Positions 48,673 to 60,203 of a stretch of 64,000 nt of DNA are shown piece after piece. Below the pieces are notes generated by a model, which was not told the DNA's origin, ran no database searches, and was given only the letters and a program-made list of their open reading frames with translations. This stretch comes from Dactylis glomerata (Eukaryota > Streptophyta > Magnoliopsida > Poales > Poaceae). The number at the start of each line of letters is the position of its first letter. Position 1 is the stretch's first letter. The stretch spans positions 1,966,500 through 2,030,499 of the forward strand of contig QXEO01000817.1 of the NCBI GenBank assembly GCA_007115705.1, in the 5' to 3' direction. The position numbers were made by a program, and so were the translations under genes.

Positions 48673-49048
48673 GTGAAATAAGGCGACCAAGGAGTTTTTC
48701 GATTTATAACCCTCTGAATTCAGAACATGAGGCCATAGGTCGGGTTCATTGGGTCAAATCGACAATATGTGTAAATATCTTACTTTACACTCGGGGCTAA
48801 GACCCTCGAGTTGTATGAAATAATATTAACAAGTTTTGTGATCATCTGCGACATACTCTAAGGTTGATTGCAACCCGATATTTTGGCAGCACGATAAACG
48901 GTTCAAGGGAACCCGATAAAATATTAAAACACATACCTCGGAACCATGATTTGTTCCCATGGTAAAACACATAATTCTGATACGATTATTCGTTACAGAT
49001 AAGCACGATGAAGAAACAACTGGATTACATAACAGAAACCTAGTGAAA

Positions 49049-49633
49049 CTACGCTTCGGCTTCATACTCCTTCTGGCACTGGGTGCCGTCGTAGATTCTC
49101 ACGTCGAACTTCGACGTGCCAACATGAAAATCAAAGGTCATGAAGAACCCCTGATGGAGGTCATAGTCCTCCACAAATTGCGACCAGCCGCCCTTGAAAA
49201 ACTGTTCACCGGCACTGTCGTACCACACCTCCACTTCATATGGAGTTCCTCCACTAGAGTGTTCGTGGAGAACTGCTTCACGCAGTTCCCGCCCATCCAT
49301 GAATTTCATGAATTTTAGTGGCAGGCGCTGAATCTCGCGGCACTGCGTGTTGCAGATACAGAAGAAAGAGTAGATCCTGGGCGATGAAGAAGAAGCATCA
49401 GGAGAAGGAGCACTTGAACCTGGTGCAGTAGAGGGCACCTTGGGTTTGTTCTTGCTTCCGGCCGGACGGCCGGGGCGTCGTTTCCCCAAAGCAGAAGACG
49501 GCGCTACCGCAGATGCGATGGTAGTCTTGTTTTGACTACCACGAGGACGGCCACGGCCTCGTTTCTCCACCGGGGCGCCGAGGATCAAGCGAGATCCATC
49601 TGCATCGGCCATGGAGACAAACGACAGGGACAA
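49049..49633 (-). CDS. Antisense ORF: AT-hook and B3-domain protein carried by the Gypsy element
   Basis: This frame of 194 codons has no stop and lies opposite to gag-pol, between pol and the 3' LTR. Two AT-hook-like motifs, RGRGRPRGSQNK (about residues 27-36) and RRPGRPAGSKNK (52-63), precede a Ser/Pro linker. Residues about 98-185 read as a plant B3 DNA-binding domain: LPLKFMKF, a Val/Glu-rich strand, FFKGGWSQFVEDYDLHQG, FMTFDF and SKFDVRIYD. B3 proteins bind the DNA major groove and AT-hooks the AT-rich minor groove, so a nuclear DNA-binding role is inferred. The start may be Met 1 or Met 8 (49612). TATA, telo-box and TGGGCC motifs stand just upstream on the same strand. Tat elements are known to carry extra antisense ORFs; whether this one is of a described type I cannot tell. 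Confidence 0.75.
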   Translation of the reverse strand: MSLSFVSMADADGSRLILGAPVEKRGRGRPRGSQNKTTIASAVAPSSALGKRRPGRPAGSKNKPKVPSTAPGSSAPSPDASSSSPRIYSFFCICNTQCREIQRLPLKFMKFMDGRELREAVLHEHSSGGTPYEVEVWYDSAGEQFFKGGWSQFVEDYDLHQGFFMTFDFHVGTSKFDVRIYDGTQCQKEYEAEA

Positions 49634-49790
49634 AAAACCCTAGATGGGTTAAGGAAGAAGAAGACGATGCGGCAGAGGAAAGCACTAGTGAAAGGATTAG
49701 GGTTTTTTACCCTGGTCAAACGTGCTTTATTTATAAGCATATACTAATGGGCCTTTGGAGCAGCAAGGCCCAAAGTATACTGTTGGGTTT
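49634..49790 (-). promoter_or_regulatory. Promoter-like region of the antisense B3 ORF
   Basis: On the minus strand, TATAAATA (49728-49735) lies about 100 bases before the first Met. An AAACCCTA telo-box (around 49698-49705) falls in the leader, and two TGGGCC-type motifs (near 49746 and 49767) lie upstream. This trio is that of host housekeeping promoters, not of an LTR. Confidence 0.55.
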
Positions 49791-50789
49791 TTACAGTGCA
49801 AAATAAGCACAGAAGAATTAATCGTATAAAGGGAAAAGATGCGAGCAAAAATAAGAAAATATCTGCCAAGAAACACAAGTTCACCTCATCTTCGACTCGG
49901 GGGCTTGTGTTCCGAAGAAGGAGAAAATCTATTACAAAATAAGCAAAATCAGCAAAATGATACGAGAAAAAGTATATGGATCAAATTTACCTATTCTCTT
50001 GAGCCTATACCCGAAAATTTCGGCTATAGCCTCGGGGGCTACTCCCATCGGGAGCGCTGTCGCGCACCCGATAGAAAGGAGTCAACAAAAAGGGCGGAAA
50101 GAAGTGGAAGCAGGTGATAAAGAAAAATTTGATGAAAGCAAGGTTTATGTATAATTGGCTGTTTTTCGTCAGCAAAAAACTTCGGCTACATTGTCAACGA
50201 AATAAAACGTCGGTTACTCCCATCGGGAGGCTATTCATAAGAAGATAACTAGAAAAGTTATGTATATTGAATCAGTCAAACAAGGCTGTGAAACATAATT
50301 CTCGAGTTGTGTTATCGCAACAAAACTCGAATGCCGTGGTATATCACGAAGGTAAGACCCCAGGATCCGTCCTGTGTGGCCCGGTATACGCACATGGATG
50401 CGCTCTGCTGGTATGTATCCGTGTCTACGACGCGAAGAAAAATCCTGGTGGACACACTAGGTACCCTGAGAATCACTGGGATTCATTCTTTGTAAGTCCT
50501 AAATGCGGCAAAAGGATGGGTTTGACCGGTTTCCCGAATTCAAGTCCAAGGGGATTGAATTTGAAGTAGGTGACAAGTGCCTATTCCGGCAGTTAACTGA
50601 CCTCTTGATCCGTCAGAGTTGTCAGGCTTGTTCATCAAAACCCCTTGCAAGTTATTATAGAAAAAGATAAGTCGAAAGACCAAGTCGAAGATTTCAAGAT
50701 TTGAAGAAGTCAAGTATCGATCAAGTCGAAGAATTGAAGATCTGAGATTCAACCTGAATCTGCAATTCTGGTAGAATCTCAGGGGCTAC
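49791..50789 (+). other. 3' non-coding region of the Tat-like Gypsy
   Basis: AT-rich DNA with two or three copies of a CTCCCATCGGGAG motif (about 50041, 50217) near GGGGGCTAC. It ends in the polypurine tract CTCAGGGGCTAC just before the 3' LTR at 50790. No coding sequence is seen. Confidence 0.6.
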
Positions 50790-51124
50790 TGACAAGGGTA
50801 TAGATAATAGAGCCCGTTAGTTGAGTACCCCTGAGGCCCGTTACGATAGGCCCAATTGTAATACTAGTCGAAATACGAGTTCATGTCGTATGTCAATATT
50901 ATAATCTATATCAGATCCCACCCGATTCTTGAGACCTGGCCACCTATATAAAGGGGCCAGGAGGGGAAGCTGTGGGACAGATTGAAAGCAAGCCAGGTTC
51001 TACACCCACGTTTACTTTCATAGCCACCTTGTTTGACTGAGTTTACCTTCGAGTTCATCCGACGCCCTATCTCCCTGATCCTAAGTCCTTCATCTAGGAC
51101 ATTTGTCGAGTTTAACCCTTGTCA
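50790..51124 (+). repeat. Tat-like Gypsy 3' LTR
   Basis: 335 bp from TGACAAGGGTATAG to CCCTTGTCA, with the ends forming a 9-base inverted repeat. It differs from the 5' LTR by roughly a dozen bases, several in the last 15. Confidence 0.92.
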
Positions 51125-52412
51125 TTTAGCCTCTTTGGTTGCTCAAGAAGAGCATGTTGATGTAAACTTCATTAGAAATAATTTTTTTAACAACAATGCT
51201 TATAGGAACAATTTTGCTAGTAACAATTATAGGCCGTATCCTTCTACCAATGGTAATGGTTATGGTAACTCTTATGGTACTTCCTCCAACAACACTAGGG
51301 CCGCGCCCTCCGAGCTTGAGGTTATGCTCAAGGACTTCATCGGTAAGCAAAATGCTTTTAACAAGTCTGTTGAGGAAAAGTTAGGCAAAATTGATATTCT
51401 TGCTTCTAAAGTTGATAGCCTTGCTCATGATGTTGAACTTCTAAAATTAAAAGTGTTGCCCAATGATGTGAAAGAGAATAATCCTTTTGCCACTGCTAAT
51501 GCTATCCAAGTTAGAATTGATGAAAATATTAGGATGCTAGCAGAATTGCATGCCAGGTGGGAAAGAGAAGATGAGATGGCTAGAAAGATAAAGGTATGTA
51601 CTATTACTACCTCTAATGATGTTATTCCTAATGCTAGCAATCCTCTTACTTTAATTGGTGTAGAGAAAACTCCTACTCCTTGTGTTAAAAAGCCCAAAAC
51701 AGCTAAAACTTTTTCTCAAAAGAGTGCTAATTTTTTTTGGAGTGTAGGAGATGATAGCTCTATTTCCTTTAATGATTTTGATGTTGATGGCTGCAATATA
51801 TCTGAAGTTATTTTGTTCTTACAAAAGCTTGCTTTGACTCCCAATGCTAGTTCTTTAAATGTTGCTTTTACTAAGCATATTACAGATGCTCTCATGAAAA
51901 TTAGGGATGAAAAGTTGAAGCAAAAAGCTTCTATTCCCAAGAAATTAGAAGATGGTTGGGAACCCATCATTGATATGCATGTTAATGGTTTTGATTGCCA
52001 TGCTTTATGTGATCTAGGTGCTAGTATTTCTATTATGCCTAGAAAAATTTATGACATGCTTTATTTACCACCGCTTGAAAAGTGCTATTATGATGTTCCT
52101 ATTGCTGATGTTGCTAAGAAGAAACCTTTGGGAAGGATTAATGATGTTCTTATTATGGTTAAAAATAACCCTGTTCCCGTTGATTTTCTTGTCATGGATG
52201 TTGAATGCAATGCTTCATGTCCTATTATTTTGGGAAGACCCTTTCTTCGAACTGTAGGTGCCATCATTGATATGAGGGAAGGCACTATCAAATATCAATT
52301 CCCACTCAAGAAAGGTATGGAACACTTCCCTAGAAAGAGAAAGAAATTTCTTTTTGACTTTATTCTTAGAGCAAATTATGAGCTTGATGCTTCATCACTT
52401 GATATTACTTGA

Positions 52413-55060
52413 TTCGCACTTTCTGCGCCTAGCTCAAAGGTGTTAAAGAAAAGCACTCTTGGGAGATAACCCAATGTTTTTACTTTCAGTACTTTTTTTT
52501 ATTTGAGTCCTGGAAGTTATTACTTCTAAGTAATAACTGCTCCTTATCCTTTTTATTTCGTTTTTGTGCCAAGAGAAGCCTCTAATTTGAGTGAGGTAAG
52601 ATTTGGAGATGTTGCTATCCTGAAATAGTTTTTGGTGCTGCACCGTAAAAATTCGTGAAAATTCTCAGAATATATTTTGGACTTGCGATTTCTTGTGAAT
52701 ATGCCCCAGGTTATATCCAAACTTTCATTAGTTATACACTTTTTGATTTGAGCAACATAAAAGCCTCTAAAAATTCGACCTTTGTCAGCTGTTCTGTTTT
52801 GACAGATTTCTGCCAATATTTATGTTTGCTGCTTTATCGCTTTCTTTTTGAGTTCTTTTGATCACGGAACTTTTGGGAAGTTGCTACAGTAGTATATGCT
52901 TTATATGTGGTGGTTTTGAGTTGAAACCTTAAGCAAAAAGGGTTGATTCAATGTTATGCTTACACTAATGTTGCTAATAGAATTGTGTTTAGTTTTGTAT
53001 GAAGGAAGTTTTCAAGTGTAGGGATTGGAGAATGATGAGATGAGTTGAAGAATGGACAAAAGCTCAAGCTTGGGGATGCCCATGTCACCCTCAAGAAATA
53101 TCCAAGAAGTAAAAGCGTCAAAGCTTGGGTATGCCCCCAAGGCACCCCTTCTTCATCGGCAAAAATTAGGTCACCTTTCAACACACTATATTTTTATTGC
53201 TTCATGCATTATGCGTTTTTCTTGGAGCGTCAGTTGTTTTTAGTTTTTAGTTTTGTTTAGTTTTGTTTGCTGCAATAAATGGTTGGACCCCAACAAATTC
53301 CTTTTGGAGAAGTTGCCTTGCTTTTCATTTGTCAAGAACACTCCGTTTTTCACTCTTATCATTTCAATGAGTGTTCTTCTTTTTCTAGAACTGCGTTTAG
53401 ATTTCGGTTTTCGCCTTGATTTTTGTTCAGATCTTGTTATATCTTCATATTAAGGTGTATTATGACCTCTGGTCCATGTTGGTTTTCATCAAAAGAGTTG
53501 TTTCAAAAAAGTTCGAATGGTGTTGGAAAAGAGAAAAAAGCTTTATGCAAAAAAGTGGTACAAAAAGGAGCTTGTGTAGACTGCGGCCTAGGCTTTTGCA
53601 TGTCGTGCTTGATATATTTTTGATAGTATGCTTAGTGGTTTTGCTGTAGCATGACTTGTCTCAAATGACTGATATTGCTTAATGAGCCTTTGACAAAAAT
53701 CATGCGTTGTTTTAATTGTTTGGAAGCATTATTTTGGTTTTCTCCTTTGATGCTTTATTTGGGTTGACTTGGCGCATGCTCACACTTGTTAGACTCGTAC
53801 AAATTCGCCATAAGCCTCTATGATCATTTAGTTTTTAACTTTTGATGCCATCTTATGCTTCTTTTAATGTCGCTTTGTCGCTTTGCATGATTATGACCGT
53901 TATTGCTCTCTTAGTTGGTCGCTCGCAGTCTTTTGCTAGCCCTCATTTTGTACTGAGTATGAGCTCTACTCGTGCATCCAACTCCTAAAAACCAAGTTTG
54001 CCATTGTGTCCTCTATAAATTCCTATGCATGGTATTTGTAAGCCATTCCAAGTAAATTTTCATGTGCTACCTTTCAAAAATTTCAACTACTTCTCATTTT
54101 GTGCCACTATTTTTAGCTCATGGGGACGTAGTGGTCGGAATTGCTATCTTCCATATTAAATTAAGTACCCCTCGACTAGGCAGCTTCATCTGCTCGTTAT
54201 TAATTTTGCATGAGAGCTGGTCAGACCATTGCAATCTAATTCTAAAAAAGGAAAAAAAAAGGCACTCCTCCATGGTATGTGAATGTTGGTGGGCACCCGA
54301 TGGAATCGGTTAGCCATGGTTTGAGAAAGGAAAAAAGGTGGGGAGGAGTGCCAAAGCTTTATAAAAGAGCACCAATGTGCCAAATTTTTAAAGAACTCGG
54401 AACCGCTCTCACTTGTTTATTATGGAAGATAGTAAGACCCCATTGCCAGTCGTTGACATGAAACAACCACCTCTCAAAACCCAATTTTTATCTCTGTTTT
54501 ACAAATGAAAAGCTCTAGCACACATTTAATCACTACTTCCCTCCGTGATGGGCCTTTCTTTTACTTTTTATGTTGAGTCACCACCTTCTATCTTTATGCA
54601 CCATCTAAGAGAGCGTAGTTGTCATTCTGAGTATAATGTGCATTGTCCCAAAGTTTTCATTAATTGATTCATGATGTTGGTTTCACTTGTTCTTAAATTA
54701 CTTGTATCTAGTCGCCCTCTTAAACTTGAAGGTGTCCTATGCATTTATGTTTTGCTCTCTCATGAAGGACAAGCTGAAAACCATTTGTATGTTTTTCCAT
54801 ATGATTTGAACACATGTTTGACTTTCATTGTTTCATTTTCATGATCTTTTGTTTGTGTTCTTTTTCATGTTATAACATGGTTGCTAAGTTTCTTCTATCA
54901 AGATTATATCTTTCATGCCCATGTTTTAAGTTCTTTTGATCCCAGCGCACAACGCTTACATAGATGATCAAGATTGTGTAGGTGCATGTCACCTCAAAAA
55001 TTATTTCTTTTGTTATCACTTACCTACTCGACGACGAGCAGGAGTTAAGCTTGGGGATGC
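52413..55060 (+). other. Long 3' non-coding region of element B
   Basis: About 2.65 kb without coding sequence. It contains an inverted repeat, GGCACTCCTCC (54261-54271) with GGAGGAGTGCC (54342-54352), and ends with AAGCTTGGGGATGC before the 3' LTR, the likely polypurine tract. Much of it matches, in reverse, 57268-60203. Confidence 0.75.
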
Positions 55061-55640
55061 TGATACGTCCCAAACGTATCTATAATTTTTTATGCTCCAT
55101 GCTTGTTTTTACACCATTTGCTTAGTGTTTCGTTACACTTCGTGGCGTTTTTATGCATTTTCCGGAACTAACCTATTGACGAGATTCCACAGTGCCAGTT
55201 CCCTGTTTTCTGTTGTTTTTGTGTTTCAGAAAAGTTACACAGGAAATATTCTCGGAATTGGACGAAACAAAAGCCGAACATCCAGAAAATTACCGAAGCT
55301 TCCAGAGAACCGAAGAGGAGACGGAAAGGAGCCAGGAGGTGGCCTCACCACCAGGGGGCGCGGCCCAGGGCCTGGCCATGCCCACCTATGGTGAGGGCCC
55401 CCTGGTCCACTTCTGACACTGCCCCTTCGCCTATAAAGACCCCCCGACAGGAAAAACCTAAATACCCGATCACTTTTCCAGAATACATCGCGATCCGCCG
55501 CCGCCGTCGACCCGAGATCGGGAGGGTCCAGAAGCTCTTCCTGGCACCCTGCCGGAGAGGGGAATCGCCACCGGAGGTCTTCTTCATCGCCATGCTTGCC
55601 TCCGGCGTGATGAGTGAGTAGTCTACCTTGGACTATGGGT
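55061..55640 (+). repeat. Element B 3' LTR, first 580 bp only
   Basis: It starts TGATACGTCCCAAACG and matches the 5' LTR until GGACTATGGGT, where the minus-oriented LTR of element C begins. The remaining 1.1 kb of this LTR is not seen anywhere downstream. Confidence 0.85.
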
Positions 55641-57267
55641 TGATGTGGCGCGGTGTTGATAGTTTTTCACCGTCCAGTTGGGAACCCCAAGAGGAAGGTA
55701 TGATGAGCACAGCAGCAAGTTTTTCCCTCAGAAAGAAACCAAGGTTTATCGAATCCAGGAAAAAGTCAATACTCCAGAAGGTGATGCTTGCTAGCCTACT
55801 AACACTCTAACAAGGGCGCCGTTTACGACACTTGTTGACTCGTCTTCAACTAGTAGCAATGCGGAACCTGCACACAACACAACCAAATACTTTGCTCCCA
55901 ACTTACGATGAGGTTGTCAATCTCACCGGTTTGCTTGAAACAAAGGAGTGAGCGTATTGAGTGGAAAGCAATAGTAATACGCAAGTAAAGTAAACAGGTG
56001 ATAGCAATGAAATGGAAATAGGACCGGGGTCCACAGTTCACTAGTGGTGTCTCTCCATAAGATATAATAACACATGCTAGGTAAACAAATTACAGTTGGG
56101 CAATTGATAGAATAAAAACAACGTGCATGTCGAGAGGATCACTATGAGATTTACTCTGTGCATTACAACAAGATACATAGACTGCCATCCAACTGCATCT
56201 ATGACTAATAATCCACTTGTGGCGAATCAATCTGAGAACTCCACAAGTATTAAGTTGCGAACAACAGATAACTGCATTAAGCAAAGTGTGTAATGTAAAC
56301 AAAGCATATGCCCTTGAGCATATGAATGTTGTTTTCCCCCTAGTAGCAACATCACATCTACAACCTTAGAGGTTTCTGTCACTCCCCCAGATTAAATAGA
56401 GGCATGAACCCAACTATCGAGCATAAATACCCCCTCTTGGAGTCACTAGCAACTACTCGGCCAAGATAGCTACTAACAACGGAGAGCATGCAAGATCATA
56501 AACAACATAGAGATAACATAAGATAATATTCAGCACATCAACTCAATCATAACACCAATATTCATCGGATCCCAATAAACACAACATATAGAATTACATA
56601 ACGGTAGTCTCGATCATGTAAGGCAGCTCACGAGTTCTAAACATGAAGCACATGGTGGAGAAGACAACCAACTAGCTACTGCTATGGACTCATAGTCCAA
56701 GGTAGACTACTCACTCATCGCGCCGGAGGCAAGCATGGCGATGAATAAGACCTCGGGTGGCGATTCCCCTCTCCGGCAGGGTGCTGGGAAGAGCTTCTGG
56801 ACCCTCCCGATCTCGGGTCGACGGCGGCGGCGGATCGCGATGTATTCTGGAAAAGTGATCGGGTATTTACGTTTTTCCCGTCAGGGGGTCTTTATAGGCG
56901 AAGAGGCGGCATCAGAAGTGGGACAGGGTGGCTTCACCACCAGGGGGCGTGGGCCAGCCCTGGGGCGCGCCGCCCTGTGGTGTGGCCGCCCTGTGGCCCC
57001 TCTCCGTCTCCACTTCGGTTCTCTGGAAGCTTCGGTAAATTTCTAGACGTTCGGCTTTTGTTTCGTTCAATTCCGAGAATATTTCTTGTGTAACTTTTCT
57101 GAAACACAAAAACAACAGAAAACAGGGAACTGGCACTGTGGCATCTCGTTAATAGTTTAGTTCCGGAAAATGCATAAAAATGCCACAAAGTGTAACGAAA
57201 CACTAAGCAAATGGTGTAAAAACAAGCATGGAGCATCAAAAATTATAGATACGTTAGAGACATATCA
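55641..57267 (-). repeat. Element C 3' LTR
   Basis: A 1,627-bp LTR; on the minus strand it runs from TGATATGTCTCTAACG to CCGCGCCACATCA. It is the best guide to the true LTR 3' end in this family. Confidence 0.88.
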
Positions 57268-60203
57268 GCATCCCCAAGCTTAACTCATGCTCGTCCTCGA
57301 GTAGGTAAGTGATAACAGAAGAAATAATTTTTGAGGTGACATGCACCTACACAATCTTGATCATCTATGTAAGCGTTGTGCGCTGGGATCTAAAGAACTT
57401 AAAACATGGGCATAAAAGATATAATCTTGATAGAAGAAACTTAGCAACCATGTTATAACATGAAAAGGAACACAAATAAAAGATCATGAAAATGAAGCAA
57501 TGAAAGTCAAACATGTGTTCTAATCATATGGAAAAACATACAAATGGTTTTCAGCTTGTCCCTCATGGAGAGCAAAACATAAATGCATAGGACACCTTCA
57601 AGTTTAAGAGGGCGACTAGATACAAGTAATTTAAGAACAAGTGAAACCAACAATATGAATCAATCAATGAAAACTTTGGGACAATGCACATTATACTCAG
57701 AATGACAACTATGCTCTCTTAGATGGTGCATAAAGGTAGAAGGTGGTGACTCAACATAAAAGTAAAAGAAAAGCCCTTCGTGGAGGGAAGCAGTGATTGC
57801 AAGTTTTATAAACCTTCAAAAATTATGGTACTTACCGGCTTTGAGCTCTCATTGCCCCCATCATAGGCATCTTGAATGGTTAAAGTTAATGCAAGTACAC
57901 TTATGATGCATATGCTTGACAAATCATAAGTTGAAAACCTCGTGTCCCGTGGAGTACGAATACCCAAACCTCATGCTACTTTACTTAGAGTCCCAAGCAA
58001 GCTCTTGTCATTATAAGTACACATGTATCATCGAGAACCGCCAATGGGGTACCTCCGTGCCCGATGACATGGAACAAGCCCACATCAAAATAATAGGACA
58101 AACAGATAATGAACACCTCGGCATCTCTTTTATTTACCATTGGTATAGCTTTTTATTGTGAGATGCGTCGTCGAATGTTAACTATGGGCATGCTGTAAAT
58201 TTCCACCATGAATTATGCATGGCTTAGATTAGCGGCCCAGGAATTTCTCTAACACGTATACAAACTCCATGATCCCGCAAGATTCCCAATTCATTTCACA
58301 CCACGAGTATCCATAAACAAAAGATCACGATATCAACTCAAATGAAAGATAGTGCAATGTTGAAAGCTTGCCCCATGACGGCATGGCTGGGCTAATTTCC
58401 AACTTACAACTTGCAAGCATAACAACTCAACATAAGAGAGCCACAATGCCAAAATTTTAAAACGAGAAAAGTAAAGTGTGCCATCAGGTTCGTGAGAGCT
58501 TTACTGACCAATTTTCGCATAACACCAAAAAGAGTTTAATTTGAAGGATAGATAAAAGCAAGTCAAATATACTTTGGAATAGCAAATTGCTAATAGGTAT
58601 GTATTGTGGACACTTTGGAACAACTTGGTTTTTAGGAGTTGGATGCACGAGTAGAGCTCATACTCAGTACAAAATAAGGGCTAGCAAAAGACTGGGAGCG
58701 ACCAACTAAGAGAGCAATAACGGCCATAATCATGCATAGCGACAAAGTGACATTAAAAGAAGCATAAGATGGCATCAAAAGTCAAAAACTAAATGATCAT
58801 AGAGATAATGGCGACTTTTTATGAGTCTAGCATGTGTGAGCATGCGCTAACTCAACCCAAATAAAGCATCAATGGAGAAAACCAAAATAATGCTTCCAAA
58901 TAATTAAAACAACGCATGATTTTTTCAAAGGCTCATTAAGCAATCTCAGTCATTTGAGACAAGTCATGCTATACCTAAACCACTAAGCATACTATCAAAA
59001 AGACATCAAGCACGACATGCAAAAGCCTAGGCCGCAGTCTACACAAGCTCCTTCTTGTACCACTTTTTTGCATAAAGCTTTTTCTCTTTTCCAACACCAT
59101 TCGAACTTTTTATAAACAATTCTTTTGATGAAAACCAACATGGACCATAGGTCATAATACAACTTGATGCAAAGATATAACAAGATCTGAACAAAAATCA
59201 AGGCGAAAAAAACGAAAGCTAAACGCAGTTCTAGAAAAAGAGAACACTCGTTGAAACGATAAGAGTGAAAAACGGAGTGTTCTTGGCAAGTGAAAAGCAA
59301 GGCAACTTCTCCAAAAGGAATTTGTTGGGGTCCATCCATTTATTGCAGCAAACGAAACGAAACAAACTGAAAACTAAAAACAACTGACGCTCCAAAAAAA
59401 CGCATAATGCATGAAGCAATAAAAATATAGTGTCTTGAAAGGTGACCTAATTTTTGCCGATGAAGAAGGGGTGCCTCGGGGGCATCCCAAGCTTTGACGC
59501 TTGTACTTCTTGGGTATTTCTTGGGGTGACATGGGCATCCCCAAGCTTGAGCTTTTGTCCATTCTTCAACTCATCTCATCATTCTCCAATCCCTACACTT
59601 AAAAACTTCCTTCATACAAAACTAAACACAAATCTATTAGCAACATTAGTGTAAGCATAACATTGAATCAACCCTTTTTTTGCTTCAGGTTTCAACTCAA
59701 AACCACCACATATAAAGCATATACTACTGTAGCAATTTCCCCAAAAGTTCCGTGATCAATAGAACTAAAAAAGAAAGCGATAAAGCGGCAAACACAAATA
59801 TTGGCAGAAATCTGTCAAAACAGAACAACTGACAAAGGTCGAATTTTGAGAGGGTTTTTTGTTGCTCAAATCAAAAAGTGTTCAACTAATGCAAGTTTGG
59901 ATATAACCTGGGGCATATGCACAAGAAACTGCATTCCAAAAGATATACAGAGAATTTTCACGAATTTTTACGGTGCAGCACCGAAAACAGTTTCAGGACA
60001 GCAACATCCCCAAATCTTACCTCACTCAAATTAGAGGCTTCTCTTGGCACAAAAACGAAATAAAAAGGATAAGGAGAGGTTATTACAGTAGTAATAACTT
60101 CCAAGACTCAAATAAAAGAAAAAGTACTGAAAGTAAAAACATTGGGTTATCTCCCAAGAGTGCTTTTCTTTAACGCCTTTGAGCTAGGCGCAGAAAGTGC
60201 GAA
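57268..60203 (-). other. 3' non-coding region of element C
   Basis: Nearly 2.9 kb without recognised coding sequence. Both ends match the non-coding region of element B. The middle (about 57800-58560) differs, so one of the two has a replacement or insertion there. Confidence 0.65.

Larger units (their letters stand above)
42158..51124 (+). mobile_element. Gypsy retrotransposon, probable Tat type, with extra antisense ORF
   Basis: The 8,967-bp element has 335-bp LTRs at 42158-42492 and 50790-51124 and a perfect 5-bp duplication TTTAG (42153-42157, 51125-51129). Order is gag, protease, RT, RNase H, integrase, the Ty3/Gypsy order. A second RNase H-like region before integrase, short LTRs and a long 3' region with an antisense ORF suggest the Tat lineage. 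Gag-pol has several stops and one frameshift, so the copy is inactive. It interrupts element B exactly within a codon of gag. Confidence 0.93.
41384..52412 (+). pseudogene. Element B gag-protease, split by a nested Gypsy
   Basis: The first part (41384-42157) is a retrotransposon gag region with LRGKAKDWLLSLP and QAWERMKSMIKNCP. A single-base frameshift lies near 41950, after which the frame continues with LTLGAATKLLDN. The nested element interrupts after VPL, and the frame resumes at 51130 with SLVAQEEHVD. The second part has an Asn/Tyr-rich stretch, a coiled-coil-like segment (VEEKLGKIDILASKVDSL), and an aspartic protease with CDLGASISIMPRKIYD and ILGRPFLRTVGAIID. It stops at 52410-52412. 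No CCHC knuckle is seen. Apart from the frameshift the coding sequence is well kept. Confidence 0.85.
39521..55640 (+). mobile_element. Athila-like Gypsy retrotransposon (element B), gag-protease only
   Basis: 5' LTR 39521-41198, primer site 41209-41226, gag-protease frame 41384-52412 (cut by the nested Gypsy 42158-51124), a long 3' non-coding region 52413-55060, and the first 580 bp of the 3' LTR (55061-55640). It inserted in the leader ORF of element A. No RT, RNase H or integrase is present, so it must depend on a related autonomous element. The LTR start and protease type point to the Athila clade (Sabrina/WHAM group in the Triticeae), a family name given from memory. The 3' LTR is cut off by the minus element at 55641. 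Confidence 0.85.

Noticed and set aside
51033..51130. A start codon for element B gag-protease inside the LTR at 51033
   Set aside because: That Met is in the LTR of the nested Gypsy; the frame only happens to continue into element B. The same sequence opens the frame at 42401 in the other LTR.
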